A stretch of 64,000 nucleotides of DNA from Methanocellaceae archaeon UBA148 (lineage in GTDB: Archaea; Halobacteriota; UBA148). Position numbers and translations under genes: made by a program. This document shows, in pieces, positions 33,736 through 42,322 of this stretch; position 1 is the stretch's first letter, and each line of letters opens with the position of its first letter. The DNA lies in assembly GCA_002495885.1 (NCBI GenBank), contig DAHG01000057.1, forward strand, positions 30,566 to 94,565. Direction: 5' to 3'. The notes below the pieces were generated by a model. The model saw nothing but the letters and a program-made list of their open reading frames with translations. It searched no databases and was not told the DNA's origin.

Positions 33736-34146
33736 TTATTCAAAGAAATCATCAATTATTTTTTTGGCATCGTCAAGCGTTTGATATTCCGCGTTTGTTA
33801 CATCAGGAGAGCCTGCAATCATGGCAGAAAGTCTTTTTCCGTCTTGAGGGCGATACAAACAAAGAACTCTTTTTTGATTTTCCACGGCCCTCCCAATTTC
33901 ATAACCCACCCCCAAAGAGGGTGTGGTAACTTCAGCAACCACAACATTGGATTGTAGAAACCACTCAAGATCCCGATTGTGGATATAATCATCTTTGACA
34001 CCATTTTCGCCTAAAAGTGCAAGATTTTTATCTCCCACATGTTCTGTAAGAACTTCGCCATATTTTTTTAGATGTTCAATTATCTGGAGATATAACTCCG
34101 CATCCTCTCGTCCTCCTCTAATTGAACCTGCAAAATAAATCTTCAT
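33736..34146 (-). CDS. Nucleoside 2-deoxyribosyltransferase-like, DNPH1 (Rcl) type
   Basis: 136 residues with the family start KIYFAGSIRGGREDA, catalytic-type LTEHVGD, RDLEWFLQSNVVVAEVTTPSLGVGYEIGRA and a nucleoside-site C-terminus. GSIRGGR is characteristic of 5'-deoxynucleoside-monophosphate N-glycosidases, which split deoxynucleotides to base and deoxyribose 5-phosphate, a salvage or pool-cleaning activity. Full length, single gene, convergent with the thioredoxin-fold gene 50 bases away. Confidence 0.88.
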   Translation of the reverse strand: MKIYFAGSIRGGREDAELYLQIIEHLKKYGEVLTEHVGDKNLALLGENGVKDDYIHNRDLEWFLQSNVVVAEVTTPSLGVGYEIGRAVENQKRVLCLYRPQDGKRLSAMIAGSPDVTNAEYQTLDDAKKIIDDFFE

Positions 34147-34275
34147 GGCATAATATAGAAAAAGGCTTTACTTAAAAAAACTTGCCCTGATTAATAGTGC
34201 ATTTACTTTCTTTTCAATTATTGTATTGACTTGATCAGGTTTCAATTTAATTCCCGTTAATCTAATCCTATTTCA

Positions 34276-34785
34276 CTATTTTGAACGTATTCGCATAATT
34301 GGAAGCCATTTAGAAACTCGGTTCTGATAGGATTTGTAATCTTTACCAAGTATTTTTACTAAGTCGTTTTCTTCATATGTTGCCATCTTGTCGTATATGA
34401 TAAAGAACGCTATCCAAATTCCGAGTGAGATTAATGAGGGACTTAGGAAAAAGAAACCCAGGCAAAACAGTAGTGTTCCAAGATACATGGGATGCCGAAC
34501 CCACGCATAAACACCCGAATCTAGGAGTTTCCGGTTATCATTTGTTCCACCAAAAACTACGTTATGTGACTTTGCTATAAGATATAAACTCAAACCTAAA
34601 AACACACTTGCTGGAAGTAGGAGCATGGGTAAAGAGATTAATCCAACTAAAACCGTGGAATATCCAAAGATAAAGAAACTTATGGTATCTATTCCCCACA
34701 CAACAAAAAACAAAATTATCATTATTAATTGAATTTTATCGCAAAGTGGGTGTTCAGAGCCTAAACCACTTGAAATTGAAATCAC
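34276..34785 (-). CDS. Isoprenylcysteine carboxyl methyltransferase-like membrane enzyme 1
   Basis: 169 residues, four or so membrane segments. The C-terminal signature of the ICMT/PEMT family is GVYAWVRHPMYLGTLLFCLGFF, then EENDLVKILGKDYKSYQNRVSKWLP, which forms the SAM-binding pocket. Prokaryotic members methylate unknown small or lipid substrates. It is one of three related genes in the same orientation within 1.9 kb, separated by 168 bases from the next. Confidence 0.85.
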   Translation of the reverse strand: MISISSGLGSEHPLCDKIQLIMIILFFVVWGIDTISFFIFGYSTVLVGLISLPMLLLPASVFLGLSLYLIAKSHNVVFGGTNDNRKLLDSGVYAWVRHPMYLGTLLFCLGFFFLSPSLISLGIWIAFFIIYDKMATYEENDLVKILGKDYKSYQNRVSKWLPIMRIRSK

Positions 34786-34953
34786 AACCTTTAAAATCGA
34801 TTAGTACTACACTTAAATCACTCTTAATATTTATATGTACGTTAAATAATTTTGTGACCTGCCCAAATATATGCTCATTGAAAATATTTTTCATTTTTAA
34901 GGAAAGCGAGTTTTAAAATCTCGTTTGTCTGATGAATGTGAGGATGATTGAAA

Positions 34954-35565
34954 TCATCGCTTTTCCCCTGATTTTAGTATTCCTATCCATCGCTGCGTTG
35001 TGTTCATGTATTCCCTGTATGAGTTTCCATATTTCTGGAGACAAAAGCTTTCTTCAGAATTTACAAGAATATGTGACAGAATTAAGAAAACAATCGCCAA
35101 TAGCAGAAATATCCAAGAAACACATGCTATGCCTGTGCCGATGAATATTAAGAACATGCTGAGGTATATAGGGTTTCTTGAAATTCTGTAAACCCCTTTA
35201 GTGACTGGCCGGTCTACAGGAGTGGTAAAAAAATTGAATGCTGCTATGGTCCCAATAACCACACCCAGCGAATAAATGGTTGACCCAACATAGAACCAGA
35301 CTGTGCCCAATTTAAGCGGTAAGAAGATACTGTAAATAATTGGAATAAAGAAGGTAACGTTTAGGATAACCAAGAGTTTTTTCTGAGACTTAGTAAGACC
35401 TATATCAGGGTGACTGGCTTTTTTAATGATATCTTCGTCGATTATCCGCCTTGAAGACAATACATAAGGCAACATATTGTAAGATATTACATAAAGCATT
35501 AAAATCCAAGCGTTCCATAAACCAATTTCAAAGGCAGGTATAAGCAACATTTTTAGCCCATTCAT
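34954..35565 (-). CDS. Isoprenylcysteine carboxyl methyltransferase-like membrane enzyme 2
   Basis: 203 residues with five or six hydrophobic segments. The family signature is GVYRISRNPIYLSMFLIFIGTGIA followed by SEESFCLQKYGNSYREYMNTTQRW. Asn replaces the usual His in the RHP motif (SRNP), as in a subset of the family. The C-terminus overlaps no neighbour; 15 bases separate it from paralogue 3 upstream, so the two are co-transcribed. Confidence 0.85.
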   Translation of the reverse strand: MNGLKMLLIPAFEIGLWNAWILMLYVISYNMLPYVLSSRRIIDEDIIKKASHPDIGLTKSQKKLLVILNVTFFIPIIYSIFLPLKLGTVWFYVGSTIYSLGVVIGTIAAFNFFTTPVDRPVTKGVYRISRNPIYLSMFLIFIGTGIACVSWIFLLLAIVFLILSHILVNSEESFCLQKYGNSYREYMNTTQRWIGILKSGEKR

Positions 35566-35580
35566 CTACAATTTCTTAGC

Positions 35581-36123
35581 CTAACTTATTACGTTACGTC
35601 GGAGCACTCGCATGATGCCGAGCAAGAAGTTTGCTCTTGGCACCTTTTGCATATAGCGTTTGTACACATCACCAAATTTCTCAATACCGGATTTGTCTCC
35701 TTCTACTATCCCTAAATAGAAAATAATCATAACTGGAATACCAATGAACGTCACTAACCAATTTTGAGCAATAAGAATTAGTGCGAGACCAAGGAATATC
35801 CCGCCTAAAAATTGAGGATGTCGAACGATGGCATAGATTCCATTATCGACAAAAACCGTCGTCTTAACAAAACTTTGGCCTTTTTGCACTCCACCTTTTC
35901 TGCGAAGTTCAAAGATGGGCAACCAACCAAAAATAGCTGATATAAATAAAATTATCCAGCCAATATTTCTGATAATTTCTATGCCAGCCAGGTTATACAG
36001 GAAAAAAGTCAAAATAATTTGAGAGATTATTAAAACAGTTAAAATAATGTGTGAAAGGGTGTGTAAAAGATTCATTTTTCGATTTTGCATATTAGGACTC
36101 ACCTTCTTTAATTTTTCAATCAC
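35581..36123 (-). CDS. Isoprenylcysteine carboxyl methyltransferase-like membrane enzyme 3
   Basis: 180 residues. Signature GIYAIVRHPQFLGGIFLGLALILIA, then EGDKSGIEKFGDVYKRYMQKVPRANFLLG, consistent with SAM binding. The N-terminal Lys-rich stretch of about 15 residues precedes the first membrane helix. First gene of the set; the upstream gap 36124-36407 contains a TTTCGGAAGTACTG-type repeat that may be regulatory. Confidence 0.85.
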   Translation of the reverse strand: MIEKLKKVSPNMQNRKMNLLHTLSHIILTVLIISQIILTFFLYNLAGIEIIRNIGWIILFISAIFGWLPIFELRRKGGVQKGQSFVKTTVFVDNGIYAIVRHPQFLGGIFLGLALILIAQNWLVTFIGIPVMIIFYLGIVEGDKSGIEKFGDVYKRYMQKVPRANFLLGIMRVLRRNVIS

Positions 36124-36265
36124 TTTCTAACGTTAAGTACTTTTTTTTAGGTTTTTGTTTTAATTGGTCTATAGAGATTTAACTTAACTACCTAGATGTA
36201 AATCCTTAAAAAAGATTTTTATCATCACCTTGCCACTTGATCATCGACTTGTTTGGTGAGAATGC

Positions 36266-36340
36266 TCTCGGAAGTACTGGTGATACACCCCTTTAAATTT
36301 AAAAACCCAAAATTTAGTACTATCGACTTTCGGAAGTACT
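36266..36340. repeat. Direct repeat TCGGAAGTACTG upstream of the ICMT-like genes
   Basis: TCGGAAGTACTG occurs at 36266-36277 and 36329-36340, with a third AGTACT at about 36315-36320. AGTACT is self-complementary. The elements lie 140-220 bases before the first ICMT-like gene and downstream of the cation transporter, in a gap with no gene. Regulatory use is possible. Confidence 0.4.
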
Positions 36341-36407
36341 GTCTCTTTAACAAATGTGTCACTAAGATAATAGATATATAATAGATACCACTCAAAAAGA
36401 TTGTAGC

Positions 36408-37277
36408 TTATTTGGATGGATTCACATGCACCATGCAATGTTTTACTTTAGGGTCGCATTCAACTTTTAAATGGACTTCCTCAGCAATTTTATGGGCTTC
36501 AACAACTTTTATGTTATTCTTAACCGTGATTTCAACATCTACATACAATCTATTTACATGGATTCTTGATTTTAGATCATCAATTCCCAAGACGCCCTCA
36601 ACGTTTAGAATATCATTCCTGATTTTCTCAATAACTTCTTTATCAGCTGCATGGTCCACCACTTCGTTTATAGATCGCAAATAAATATCCACGGCAACCT
36701 TTGCTATGACTATACCTATAACCAATGAAGCAAGAGGATCTAAAACAAGAATGCCCACTCTGGCCCCGAATATGCCGATAAGTGCACATATCGATGATAG
36801 GGCATCACTCCGATGATGCCAAGCATCGGCAAGCATTGCCGAACTTTCTATCCTTCTTGCACATTTTAGGGTATAGCGGTACATCCATTCCTTAGCCAAA
36901 ATAGAAAGAATTGCTGCATATATTGCAATCAAACCTGGTGTTGGGAGATTTCTTAGGGCAATCTTTTCTATCGCACCATATCCAACAAAAATTGCAGTAG
37001 CAAACAATATAACGGCAAGAACCTTCGCTGTGACAGATTCTAGCTTTTCATGACCATAGGGGTGAGTGTCATCTTGTGGTTTTGAAGAAATTTTTAAACC
37101 GATCATGACAGCTATCGTACTCAACACATCAGAAAGTGTATGGAAGGCATCTGCGATCATTGCACTGCTTTGCCCAATAAATCCTGCAAAAAGCTTGACT
37201 AAAAATAAAACAAAATTTATAATGAGAGTTCTTCCAGAAACTCTCTGTCCTGCTCGATTTCTCTCATCTAGATCCAT
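36408..37277 (-). CDS. Cation diffusion facilitator (Zn/Mn/Fe efflux)
   Basis: 289 residues: six membrane helices, the metal site on helix 2 (MIADAFHTLSD, His46 and Asp50) and helix 5 (MLADAWHHRSDALSS), and a cytoplasmic C-terminal ferredoxin-like domain with HKIAEEVHLKVECDPKVKHCMVHVNP. It exports divalent metal by proton exchange. His in the TM2 site is a pattern of Zn transporters, but specificity is not certain. A long upstream leader (37278-37450) carries a 20-base-period direct repeat. Confidence 0.93.
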   Translation of the reverse strand: MDLDERNRAGQRVSGRTLIINFVLFLVKLFAGFIGQSSAMIADAFHTLSDVLSTIAVMIGLKISSKPQDDTHPYGHEKLESVTAKVLAVILFATAIFVGYGAIEKIALRNLPTPGLIAIYAAILSILAKEWMYRYTLKCARRIESSAMLADAWHHRSDALSSICALIGIFGARVGILVLDPLASLVIGIVIAKVAVDIYLRSINEVVDHAADKEVIEKIRNDILNVEGVLGIDDLKSRIHVNRLYVDVEITVKNNIKVVEAHKIAEEVHLKVECDPKVKHCMVHVNPSK

Positions 37278-37673
37278 AAAATCCGCCTATCCATATATGC
37301 TAAACATGCCCATTATCATGATTTTTCTTTTCTTAATAAACTGCTTTGTAAGTTCACTCCCTTTAAGTTTGTTATGTTATGCCATGTTATCGCCAACCCC
37401 TGTCAAATTTTCCTATTTTTGATTTCACAAATATAGGTTCTGGAAACATATTAAACCACAGCTAGTGTAATAATCATCTAGCTATTGTAATAATTATTTA
37501 AAAACTTTTCAAAATTTACTGAATACGGGTATATCTTCCATGCCACATTAATGTATTATTATAACCTATTTACAAACAAAGAGGCATCAAAAATTTTCTC
37601 TTTTTGATATTTCAAAATCTTTTCTTCGAATCTATTGAATAATAAAGTATGCCCACTATGCCTCTACCTTAAA
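37278..37673. other. Gap upstream of the cation transporter, with direct repeat
   Basis: AGCTAGTGTAATAATCAT (37460-37477) and AGCTATTGTAATAATTAT (37480-37497) match at 16 of 18 bases with a 20-base period. On the minus strand a TATA-like TTTTTAAATAATT (about 37491-37503) overlaps the second copy, so transcription toward the transporter could start near 37465 with a leader of about 190 bases. No riboswitch class is recognised. The remainder looks non-coding. Confidence 0.35.
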
Positions 37674-38321
37674 TCAGATATATCGTAAGATTTCTCTGAG
37701 GTCATATATCACAACAGATGCAGATTTTGACAGCACTGGGTCGGGATCGAAGGCGATTCCCAAACCTGCACACTTCAAAAACTCACTATCATATTTGCTA
37801 TCACCCACAGCTATGCATTTTGAAAGAGGGATGTTTAGCTCTTGCACAAAATGCTCTAGTGCCAGGTCTTTTCTTATTACATCAACGTTGCAGATCTCTT
37901 CTTCTGTTAGGTATCCATTATCGTCAAAAACAAAGCCATTTGCCAACACATTTTCAATGCCCAATCTGGTTGCTACTTTTCTCGCCAATATATCTAGTCC
38001 GCCAGTGACTATTACGGTTTCAGTGCCCTCTTTCTTGAGTTCTTTTATGACCTGCTCTGAATAAGGCATCAGTATATAGTTGGAGAGAGCCTGCTCCATC
38101 TGCCCCCTGGTCGGCTTAAAGGGAAGCCATAGGTCTGCATCCTTTCGCATAAATTCCGCATAGCTTATCATTCCCTCAAAATATTCTTCCTTGTTCTTTT
38201 GCGCTTCATCCTTGGTACCAAAATATTGGTGTAGGGTCCCCCAAGAACTTTTTTCTTGGACTAGCGTACCATCCATATCAAAGGCTACCAGCCTGTACTT
38301 ATGCGATGAATTAAATGCCAT
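37674..38321 (-). CDS. HAD-superfamily phosphatase, SerB-like
   Basis: 215 residues. HAD motif I is VAFDMDGTLVQ (DxDGT), motif II is VIVTGGLD, and motifs III/IV are in RKDLALEHF and CIAVGDSKYDSEFLKCAGLGIAF. The DGTLV...SSWGTLHQYFG cap resembles phosphoserine phosphatase-like proteins of archaea. It may make serine or act on a related phosphate; only the family is secure. The ATG is four bases from the stop of a small frameshifted ORF (38326-38447). Confidence 0.87.
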   Translation of the reverse strand: MAFNSSHKYRLVAFDMDGTLVQEKSSWGTLHQYFGTKDEAQKNKEEYFEGMISYAEFMRKDADLWLPFKPTRGQMEQALSNYILMPYSEQVIKELKKEGTETVIVTGGLDILARKVATRLGIENVLANGFVFDDNGYLTEEEICNVDVIRKDLALEHFVQELNIPLSKCIAVGDSKYDSEFLKCAGLGIAFDPDPVLSKSASVVIYDLREILRYI

Positions 38322-38325
38322 TTAA

Positions 38326-38447
38326 TCACTCCAAATGCTCATCTCTTGTGATACTCATCTCTTTATGCATTTCTGTAATCACCTTTCCATTAATTAAGAT
38401 AGCATTGCCTGGCGGAGGTTGTATCTTAAACTTGTATCAGCAGCCAT
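38326..38447 (-). pseudogene. Frameshifted 40-residue protein upstream of the SerB-like gene
   Basis: A strong ribosome binding site (AAGGAGGGGGG) precedes an ATG at 38447. The first frame reads MAADTS and then runs off; adding one base near 38432 yields FKIQPPPGNAILINGKVI and then TEMHKEMSITRDEHLE, ending four bases before the phosphatase ATG. The second part is clearly protein-like (PPPGNAILINGKVI). I do not recognise the family. Either a sequence error or a recent mutation. Confidence 0.5.
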
Positions 38448-38708
38448 CAATGTTGCCCCCCCTCCTTATCTAAAGATACAATAGTCTTGTAAAGGAACGT
38501 GCACAAGCCACCATAAACTTTTCCTCGCCCTTTTATATCTTATCGTAACGTAAGTGTGAAGAATACTTCTTATCATGACCATCTTTTCACCAGTTCTTAG
38601 TCCCGTCATATAATACTCATGAGACGTGACAACTCGTTAACTGGATGATACGACAACTGAATCCATTTTATCATCGTAAAACAGACATATATATGGCCGA
38701 TATATGCA
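38448..38708. other. Non-coding gap before the SerB-like transcript
   Basis: Contains a minus-strand TATA-like element near 38535 within CTTTTATATC context and no plausible ORF. It separates the SerB-like gene from RNase Z, both on the minus strand. Confidence 0.3.
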
Positions 38709-39623
38709 CTAATCTGGATAAGGTATCAAGATCTCCATGAGTTCCTGGGCAATATGTGAGTTTTTAAAGATCGATCGTGCCTCCGTCAATATGGGGCTTG
38801 GATCCTCAGAATAGCGTGAGCTAATATGCGTTAGCATGAGCTCTGCTACGCAGGCTTTTGATGCCGTCTCTGCCGCCTCCTTAGCTGTTGAGTGTTTTGC
38901 CTCAATCGCCCAGTCCAATATGTCATGGGTTAAGGTGCCATCATGGATAAGCAAATCTGCATTTCTTGCTGCCTCAACTATCGTCTCGACGGGGCGGGTA
39001 TCTCCAGTATAGACGACTTTTCTTCCCCTGCGTGTAGGACCTACCACTTGAGAGGATTTGATTTCCTTTCCTCCAACGAAGATAGTCTCTCCGGAATGTA
39101 GCTTTGAGAACAACGGTCCAGGTGGAACGCCTAACTCGATGGCTTTCTCTCTGTTAAACCTGCCCAACCTCCCCTTTTCTTCCAGCACATAACCAATGCT
39201 CGGGATGCCGTGATCGGTTTTTATCGCTTTGATCGTATATTCGGCTCTATCAACAACATCTCCAGGTCGAAGTTCGTGTCCCTTGACTTCAAAGTTCATT
39301 TTGTAATAACCTAGTGCGAGCATTATCTGGATAAACTCGTGAATCCAACGCGGACCGTAGAGGTGCAATGGCTCTGTTCTTCCTTGAAATGACATCGTTT
39401 GGATTAAGCCTGGGATGCCAAGAATATGGTCTGCATGGTAATGTGTAATAAAAATGGATGTAAGGTTTTTCATACCTGTCTTGGCCCTCATCATCTGTTG
39501 TTGAGCCCCCTCTCCACAGTCGAAGAGCATAAGCTCGCCTTTTCTGTTGATGATGATCGCAGATGGGTTTCGGTTCGTCGTCGGAAGCGTTCCACCAGTG
39601 CCCAGAAAGGTTACTTTTAACAT
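38709..39623 (-). CDS. rnz: Ribonuclease Z (tRNA 3'-endonuclease)
   Basis: Removes tRNA 3' trailers. Metallo-beta-lactamase fold with the zinc motif THYHADHILGIPG (His61, His63, Asp65, His66), the second-site histidines, and the C-terminal AKHSTAKEAAETA and LTHISSRYSEDP. The family flexible arm is at about 150-190. I start at the ATG at 39623 (MLKVTFLGTGG), the family N-terminus; an in-frame GTG lies three codons upstream. About 304 residues. Confidence 0.95.
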   Translation of the reverse strand: MLKVTFLGTGGTLPTTNRNPSAIIINRKGELMLFDCGEGAQQQMMRAKTGMKNLTSIFITHYHADHILGIPGLIQTMSFQGRTEPLHLYGPRWIHEFIQIMLALGYYKMNFEVKGHELRPGDVVDRAEYTIKAIKTDHGIPSIGYVLEEKGRLGRFNREKAIELGVPPGPLFSKLHSGETIFVGGKEIKSSQVVGPTRRGRKVVYTGDTRPVETIVEAARNADLLIHDGTLTHDILDWAIEAKHSTAKEAAETASKACVAELMLTHISSRYSEDPSPILTEARSIFKNSHIAQELMEILIPYPD

Positions 39624-39633
39624 TTGTATCACT

Positions 39634-40998
39634 CTAGTTGGTTAAGCTTTGTATTGGTGCAGGTATTCTGCCCCCCCTACGCACAAAATTTGCAGAGCAG
39701 AACTTTCCAATGGATAATACTGGTGACCTTCCAAGCAAACCGCCAAACTCCACGCAGTCACCCTCCTTGCCGGTCGGAATAATCCGCACGCCCGTAGTCT
39801 TGTTATTGACAACACCTATGGCACATTCATCTGCTATTATAGCAGATATCGTTTCCGCCGTAGTATCTTTTGGCACTACTATCATATCCAAACCCACTGA
39901 GCAGACCGATGTCATCGCTTCCAGCTTTTCAAGGTTGATTGCACCTTTTTCGACCGCTTCTGCCATTCCAGCATCCTCACTTACGGGAATGAATGCACCG
40001 CTCAAACCTCCCACATATGAAGAGGCCATGGCACCGCCTTTCTTTACTGCATCTGTTAGCAGTGCCAGGGCTGCAGTGCTTCCATGAGTACCGCATCTTT
40101 CCAAGCCCATTGCCTCTAGTATATTGGCGACGGAATCGCCCCTAGTCGGGGAAGGTGCAAGCGATAAATCGATGATGCCAAACTCCACTCCAAGGCGAGA
40201 AGCCATTTCCCTTCCCACCAACTCGCCGACACGCGCGATCTTAAATGAGGTTCGCTTGATATTCTCTGCAAGAGTGCCCAAATCCACATTCTCGACCTGC
40301 TCAACTACTGCGCGTATCGCGCCAGGACCTGATATGCCCACGTTTATTACCGCCTCAGGCTCACCAGAGCCGTGAAATGCCCCAGCCATAAAGGGATTGT
40401 CTGGAGGCGCATTCGCAAATGTTACCAGCTTTGCACAGTTTATCGGTTTCTTAGAGGCAATCTTAATGACCTTTCCCATCTCGATGACCGCATCCATGTT
40501 GATGCCACTTTTGGTTGAAGCCACATTTACAGAGGAACAAACGGTCTCCGTCTCAGTCAAAGCCTTGGGAATAGAGTTGATTAAAGCCGTAGAACCTCTG
40601 GTAAAGCCTTTGTGAACCAAGGCAGAATATCCTCCAATGAAGTCAATGCCCACGAACTTTGCTGCCGAGTCCATGGATTTTGCGATTTTTACTCCTGCAC
40701 AAATAGCATCCTCTTCGGACATGCCAGCTACAACGGCATCAAGCAACGTTGCTATCGGAGTAACTGCAACCCTCTTGTTCACTATGGGGAGGCCATACTT
40801 GGATTCTACGGAATCTGCCTCCTGAACCAGTCTCTCTGATGTAGTGACAATTTTATCATGTATGCGTTGACTGACAACATCGACATCATCGCTTGCGCAT
40901 CCTTGGAGATTAATCCCAAGCGTGACCGTGCGTATATCGAGATGTTCGACTGCGATCATTCTGATCGTTTCAAGAATTTCTTCTGTGCTGAATAACAC
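39634..40998 (-). CDS. UPF0210 (DUF711/PFL-like) protein
   Basis: About 454 residues of the UPF0210 family, which resembles pyruvate-formate-lyase-like barrels but lacks a known reaction. Conserved blocks are FIGGYSALVHKGFTRG, INVGISGPGAIRAVV, SLAPSPTRGDSVANILEAMG and GGRIPAPIQSLTN at the C-terminus. I start at the GTG at 40998 (VLFSTEEILETIRMI), seven bases after the ACT-protein stop; a longer reading into that gene (41061) is less likely. It forms an operon with the ACT-domain gene, a linkage seen widely. Confidence 0.9.
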   Translation of the reverse strand: MLFSTEEILETIRMIAVEHLDIRTVTLGINLQGCASDDVDVVSQRIHDKIVTTSERLVQEADSVESKYGLPIVNKRVAVTPIATLLDAVVAGMSEEDAICAGVKIAKSMDSAAKFVGIDFIGGYSALVHKGFTRGSTALINSIPKALTETETVCSSVNVASTKSGINMDAVIEMGKVIKIASKKPINCAKLVTFANAPPDNPFMAGAFHGSGEPEAVINVGISGPGAIRAVVEQVENVDLGTLAENIKRTSFKIARVGELVGREMASRLGVEFGIIDLSLAPSPTRGDSVANILEAMGLERCGTHGSTAALALLTDAVKKGGAMASSYVGGLSGAFIPVSEDAGMAEAVEKGAINLEKLEAMTSVCSVGLDMIVVPKDTTAETISAIIADECAIGVVNNKTTGVRIIPTGKEGDCVEFGGLLGRSPVLSIGKFCSANFVRRGGRIPAPIQSLTN

Positions 40999-41005
40999 GG
41001 CAGGA

Positions 41006-41284
41006 TCACACCCTATGCATGTATTTGAATATGTTCTCGTGCTGTACCGTAATTCGAACACCTTGCTTGACTCCAGTTTTGCTTAGCTTATCCTGCAGCT
41101 CTATAATATCCGCGCCTCTGAGGTCCACAATCATGATCATTGTGAAAAGGTCCTGCAAGACCGTCTGGCTCAGATCCTCGATGTTTATGTCCCTATCTGC
41201 AAGGATATTGGTGATGGTTGCGATGATACCTGGGTGATCAACACCATTTACCGTGATTACTGCCCTTTCTTTTTCCATCTTCAT
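41006..41284 (-). CDS. ACT-domain regulatory protein (UPF0237)
   Basis: 92 residues forming one ACT domain: VITVNGVDHPGIIATITNILADRDINIEDLSQTVLQDLFTMIMIVDL. UPF0237 proteins pair with UPF0210 across bacteria and archaea; the ACT fold suggests binding of an amino acid or other small ligand. The UPF0210 start lies seven bases downstream. The stop of TrmG10 is eight bases upstream of it on the same strand... the gene order being trmG10 upstream, then ACT, then UPF0210. Confidence 0.9.
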   Translation of the reverse strand: MKMEKERAVITVNGVDHPGIIATITNILADRDINIEDLSQTVLQDLFTMIMIVDLRGADIIELQDKLSKTGVKQGVRITVQHENIFKYMHRV

Positions 41285-41292
41285 ACCTCACT

Positions 41293-42291
41293 TTACTTTT
41301 GTAATACGATTATCTGGCGAGTTAAGCTCCTGTGGACACGCTGCTGGTACCTCTCTTTAACGATGAAGCCGACTTCCTCAGCAAATTTGTCCAAAGGCAT
41401 TTGTGAGACTATTACTGCCTTTTTATTCTTTTTCAATACCCTATATATTTCACTCAACGAACAATGATACAGGTGCTCCAGTGATCTGGCTTGGATCAAA
41501 GCAGACCTGCCATACGGAAGATCTGTCACGATTGCATCCACTTTTTCACTCCGTAAGGGAGTTGCACATGCGTCTCCAACTATTAGCAGACCCCCTATAT
41601 CATAATACTTTAGGTTTAGGCTCGTACCCAGCACCATTTTTTGTTGAACATCCATGCCAACGCATTGGGCGCCAATCAATGCGGCTTCTATGAGGATGCC
41701 CCCGGTTCCACAGAACGGATCTAGCAATAGTCCATCACCCGCGGATGAGAGGTTAACCAAAGCACGCGCAAATCTTGGCAGTAAAACACCAGGATGGAAA
41801 AATGGTCTCTGTTTGGGTCTTCTAAATTCATATTGGCTCCTATCTACTGATTCTATCAGTCGCCCAAAAACACACTTGCCTTCAGTAAGCACTAGATGAA
41901 ACATGACCTCTGGCTTATCCAGATCTACGCGATATCCTTTTTTGTGAATGATTGCCCCTGCCTCTTTTTCCAGAACTGTAGAGCTTAAATCTGTACCCTT
42001 AATGTGTTTTGCCCTAATGCAGAAGGTTTTGCCGTCGATACCTGGGTCAGCATTGCTGACTGATCGCAGGATGGACTTGATGTTTGCGGGACAAATGAAA
42101 ACCACCTCTAGGATGTGATGGGTCATGGCAAGACGCTTCGCAATTGGTGGAACATCTTGGACATCGACTATGAGTAACTGGTCCATGAATGCGACTTCTC
42201 TAAAAGCGATGTTCAAGGATTCCAGGCAAGCAATGACCTCCGCTCTTGGCAGCGTTGCATGTTCTCCTGAGAGTTCGAATGCGATCTTCAT
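41293..42291 (-). CDS. trmG10: tRNA (guanine(10)-N2)-dimethyltransferase, THUMP-type
   Basis: 332 residues. The N-terminal part is a THUMP RNA-binding domain (about 45-150); the C-terminal part is a Rossmann methyltransferase with motif I LLLDPFCGTGGILIEAALIG and motif IV AIVTDLPYGRSALI. DPPY-like DLPYG is usual in TrmG10/Trm11. It dimethylates G10 of tRNA in archaea. Its start is close to the divergent ogt start, with about 30 bases between them. Confidence 0.9.
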   Translation of the reverse strand: MKIAFELSGEHATLPRAEVIACLESLNIAFREVAFMDQLLIVDVQDVPPIAKRLAMTHHILEVVFICPANIKSILRSVSNADPGIDGKTFCIRAKHIKGTDLSSTVLEKEAGAIIHKKGYRVDLDKPEVMFHLVLTEGKCVFGRLIESVDRSQYEFRRPKQRPFFHPGVLLPRFARALVNLSSAGDGLLLDPFCGTGGILIEAALIGAQCVGMDVQQKMVLGTSLNLKYYDIGGLLIVGDACATPLRSEKVDAIVTDLPYGRSALIQARSLEHLYHCSLSEIYRVLKKNKKAVIVSQMPLDKFAEEVGFIVKERYQQRVHRSLTRQIIVLQK

Positions 42292-42322
42292 AAGTGCATA
42301 TCATATAAACATCTCTAAGGAT

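Noticed and set aside
34932..35144. 70-codon + strand frame opposite ICMT-like gene 2
   Set aside because: Antisense to a well-supported methyltransferase gene.
36412..36445. TTTACTTTAGGGTCGCATTC as another copy of the island repeat
   Set aside because: It lies inside the cation transporter coding sequence (DPKVKHCMV), where the codons explain it; only the eight-base core matches.
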